From: Streptomyces humidus
GTDB lineage: Bacteria > Actinomycetota > Actinomycetes > Streptomycetales > Streptomycetaceae
Reading direction: 5' to 3'
DNA length: 64,000 nucleotides
Assembly: GCF_014649655.1 (NCBI RefSeq)
Contig: NZ_BMTL01000022.1
Location: 62,001-126,000, forward strand
Shown: positions 62,118-64,000 of the stretch, one piece after another
Numbering within the stretch: the stretch's first letter is position 1
Layout of the letters: each line of letters begins with the position of its first letter
Translations under genes and position numbers: made by a program
The notes under the pieces: generated by a model
Databases searched by the model: none
Told to the model about the DNA's origin: nothing
The model's input: only the letters and a program-made list of their open reading frames with translations

Positions 62118-63275
62118 ATGGTGGACGCGCTCGGTGTCGCCGTCGTCGGGTTCGGCTGGATGGGCCGGGTGCACACCCAGGCGTACGCCCGCGTCCGCCA
62201 CCACTACCCGCGGCTCGCCCTGCGTCCGGAGCTGGTGGTCGTCGCCGAGGAGGTCCCCGGCCGGGCCGAGGAGGCCGCCGACCGGTTCGGCTTCACCGCG
62301 GCCACCCGGGACTGGCGGGAGGTGGCCGCCGACCCCCGCGTCGGCGCCGTCAGCATCACCGCGCCGAACTTCCTGCACCGTGAGATCGGCGTCGCGATGG
62401 CCGAGGCCGGCAAGCACATCTGGATCGAGAAGCCGGTGGGTCTCACGGTCGGGGACGCCCGCGCGGTGGCGGACGCGGTGACCGCGGCGGGCGTGCAGGG
62501 CGCGGTCGGCTTCAACTACCGCAACGCGCCCGCCGTCGAGACGGCCCGCGATCTGATCGCGTCCGGCGAACTCGGTGCGATCACCCATGTCCGCATCCGG
62601 CTCTTCAGCGACTACGCGGCCCATCCGGACGGCGCCCTGACCTGGCGGTACGAGCGGGAGCGCGGCGGCAGCGGCGTGCTGGGCGACCTCGCGTCGCACG
62701 GCGCCGACCTGGCCCTCTTCCTGCTCGGCGACATCACCGCGCTGACGGCCGACACGGCGCTCTTCGTGCCCGAGCGGGCCCGCCCGACGGGGGCGACCGC
62801 GGGCCACGCCCGCGCCGTCGGCGGTGTGCTCGGCCCGGTCGAGAACGAGGACTACGTCAGCTGTCTGCTGCGCTTCGCGTCCGGCGCACGGGGGGTGCTG
62901 GAGGCCTGCCGGGTCTCCGTCGGCGAGCAGAACAACTACGGCTTCGAGGTGCACGGCACGAAGGGCTCGGTGTTCTGGGACTTCAGGCGGATGAACGAGT
63001 TGGGCGTCAGCCGCGGCACGGCCTACCAGGACCAGCCCGTCAGCACGGTGTACGTCGGTCCGGGCGACGGCGAGTTCGGCGCCTTCCAGCCGGGCGCGGC
63101 GAACGCCATGGGCTACGACGACCTCAAGGTCGTCGAGGCGTACCGCTTCCTGCGCTCGGTCGCCGAGGGCGCCCCGCACGGGGCGACGCTCGCCGACGCG
63201 GTCCGCAGCGCGAGCGTGCTGGACGCGATGACACGGTCCGCGCGCAGCGGCGTCTGGGCGGATGTGCACCCTTAG
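62118..63275 (+). CDS. Gfo/Idh/MocA-family sugar or inositol oxidoreductase
   Basis: 385 residues. VAVVGFGWMGRVHTQAY is the N-terminal NAD(P) site, IEKPVGLTV carries the conserved EKP lysine, and GDLASHGADLALFLLGD is the substrate-side helix with the catalytic His/Asp. The family oxidises or epimerises cyclitols, sugars and their glycosides. ATG 62118 has GAGAGGAG upstream. No other catabolic genes are in view. Confidence 0.92.
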   Translation: MVDALGVAVVGFGWMGRVHTQAYARVRHHYPRLALRPELVVVAEEVPGRAEEAADRFGFTAATRDWREVAADPRVGAVSITAPNFLHREIGVAMAEAGKHIWIEKPVGLTVGDARAVADAVTAAGVQGAVGFNYRNAPAVETARDLIASGELGAITHVRIRLFSDYAAHPDGALTWRYERERGGSGVLGDLASHGADLALFLLGDITALTADTALFVPERARPTGATAGHARAVGGVLGPVENEDYVSCLLRFASGARGVLEACRVSVGEQNNYGFEVHGTKGSVFWDFRRMNELGVSRGTAYQDQPVSTVYVGPGDGEFGAFQPGAANAMGYDDLKVVEAYRFLRSVAEGAPHGATLADAVRSASVLDAMTRSARSGVWADVHP

Positions 63276-63297
63276 GGGTGGCGGTGGCGCCACCCCT
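63274..63297 (+). terminator. Short terminator after the oxidoreductase
   Basis: Perfect 9-bp stem (63274-63282 / 63289-63297) with a 6-nt loop, overlapping the TAG stop codon. Confidence 0.7.
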
Positions 63298-63410
63298 GAC
63301 TCGGGCCTCAGGCCCAGGGACGGCGGGCCCTGCCGGGCGGCACGCTTCAGAGGCCGGCGAGCACACGGCCGCCGGCACCGCAACCGCCGCACCGAAATCG
63401 GGGGAATCCC

Positions 63411-64000
63411 ATGTCCGAAGCCGTCGCCCGCCGTACGACCGGCCTCGCGGCCCTCGTCGCCGCGATCGCCCTCATCGTCGAGGTGCCGCTGTACTTCGTC
63501 TACTCCGGCCCGCCGCCGGACGCGAACGTCCTGTCCCGGCTGCTGCTCGGGATCGTCGCACTGGCCTGCCTGGTGGTGTTCTTCACCGCCTTCCGCGAAC
63601 TCGTCGCCCGGGTCGCCCCCGCACACGGATGGCTCGGCTCGATCCCTCTCCACCGGGCTCGTCCACGCCACCGTCGCCCTGGTCTCGATGGGCCTGGAGG
63701 CCGGCGCGGTCATCGCCGTGGACCACCCGATCGACCCGACGATCGACGTCAGCGGCACCTACATCCTGTACGGGTCGGTCTCCCGCCTCATGCTGGGGCT
63801 GTTCCTCGCGGCGTTAGGCCACGCGGTCACCCGCAGCGGCGTGCTGCCCCGCTGGACCGGCCGTTCCGCATACGTCCTGGCGGGCGTCAACCTCCTCTTC
63901 GTGCCGTCGCTGTTCTTCGGCAACGACCCCGCATTCTTCTACGCGGCGAACGGCTGGGGCACGACGGCGCTGATGGGGGCCGTCCTCAGCTACTGGCTGC
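63411..64000 (+). pseudogene. Frameshifted membrane protein (DUF4386-like), runs off the window
   Basis: ATG 63411 opens a frame with two membrane helices (TTGLAALVAAIALIVEVPLYF; LLLGIVALACLVVFFTAF) that continues only to about 63630. From about 63625 a second forward frame takes over and reads on to the window end with four more helices (VHATVALVSMGLEAGAVIAV, SRLMLGLFLAALGHAV, YVLAGVNLLFVPSLFF, MGAVLSYWL). Together they look like one six-helix protein of the DUF4386 kind, split by a one-base shift. It may be a real decay event or a sequencing error. The second part has a TTA codon (63814-63816). Confidence 0.6.

Overview
The window is very GC-rich, has strongly GC-biased third codon positions, GTG/TTG starts and several four-base start/stop overlaps. 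Its gene families (leaderless promoters, SARP-like boxes, rare TTA codons, discrete natural-product clusters) point to a Streptomyces or close relative. I see no tRNA, rRNA, CRISPR array or insertion sequence. The first gene is cut by the left edge, and the last gene is cut by the right edge and also frameshifted.

Region 1 (1-17.1 kb) is the right flank of a glycosylated, probably aromatic (type II) polyketide cluster. It holds dTDP-deoxysugar genes (RmlB, RmlC-like, an SDR), a glycosyltransferase, a didomain aromatase/cyclase, two O-methyltransferases, a PgaE-type FAD monooxygenase and an LLM flavoprotein. It also holds two KASIII-like acyltransferases, a discrete ACP, a carrier-type halogenase, a TetR/MFS pair and a proton antiporter. 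KASIII x2 + ACP + halogenase + O-methyltransferase matches the chlorothricin ChlB2-ChlB6 kit, so a halogenated, methylated aryl acid is probably esterified to a sugar. The minimal PKS, any aryl-acid synthase and the regulator must lie to the left. At least seven promoters here share one layout: TCGA-like heptamers 11 bp apart, then 8 bp to a -10. This suggests one SARP activator, and the signal stops at about 15.4 kb.

Region 2 (17.4-21.2 kb) is an srsABC-like phenolic-lipid operon: UbiA-family prenyltransferase, type III PKS, ICMT-like methyltransferase and FAD oxidoreductase. Region 3 (21.2-31.2 kb) is mostly housekeeping or stress related: an ABC exporter with a SoxR-type promoter, an LPG-synthase-like membrane protein, MscS, an M1 peptidase, monomeric isocitrate dehydrogenase, a DUF5713-like protein and N-formylglutamate amidohydrolase.

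Region 4 (31.3-40.4 kb) looks like a proteolytic signalling module. It has a cytosolic subtilase, an ECF-like sigma factor with an overlapping partner gene, and a divergent TPR-CHAT (caspase-like) protein, then a LAL-type LuxR regulator and a zinc metalloprotease. Region 5 (40.6-44.9 kb) has a PfkB kinase/class II aldolase operon divergent from a TetR gene with a clear operator, a small conserved protein and a beta-lactamase-fold protein without its catalytic lysine.

Region 6 (45.4-60.7 kb) is the most striking part: one operon encoding a PUFA-synthase-like system in unusual fused form. Protein 1 is FMN barrel-FMN barrel-KS-AT-ACP-KR and protein 2 is KS-AT-DH-PPTase. They are followed by a second carrier protein, an alpha/beta hydrolase, a glycosyltransferase and a zinc-ribbon methyltransferase, which suggests a reduced or partly unsaturated acyl chain that is glycosylated and methylated. 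A TTA codon in protein 2 predicts bldA control. Region 7 (60.9-64 kb) has a LacI regulator with paired operators, a Gfo/Idh/MocA oxidoreductase and the frameshifted membrane protein.
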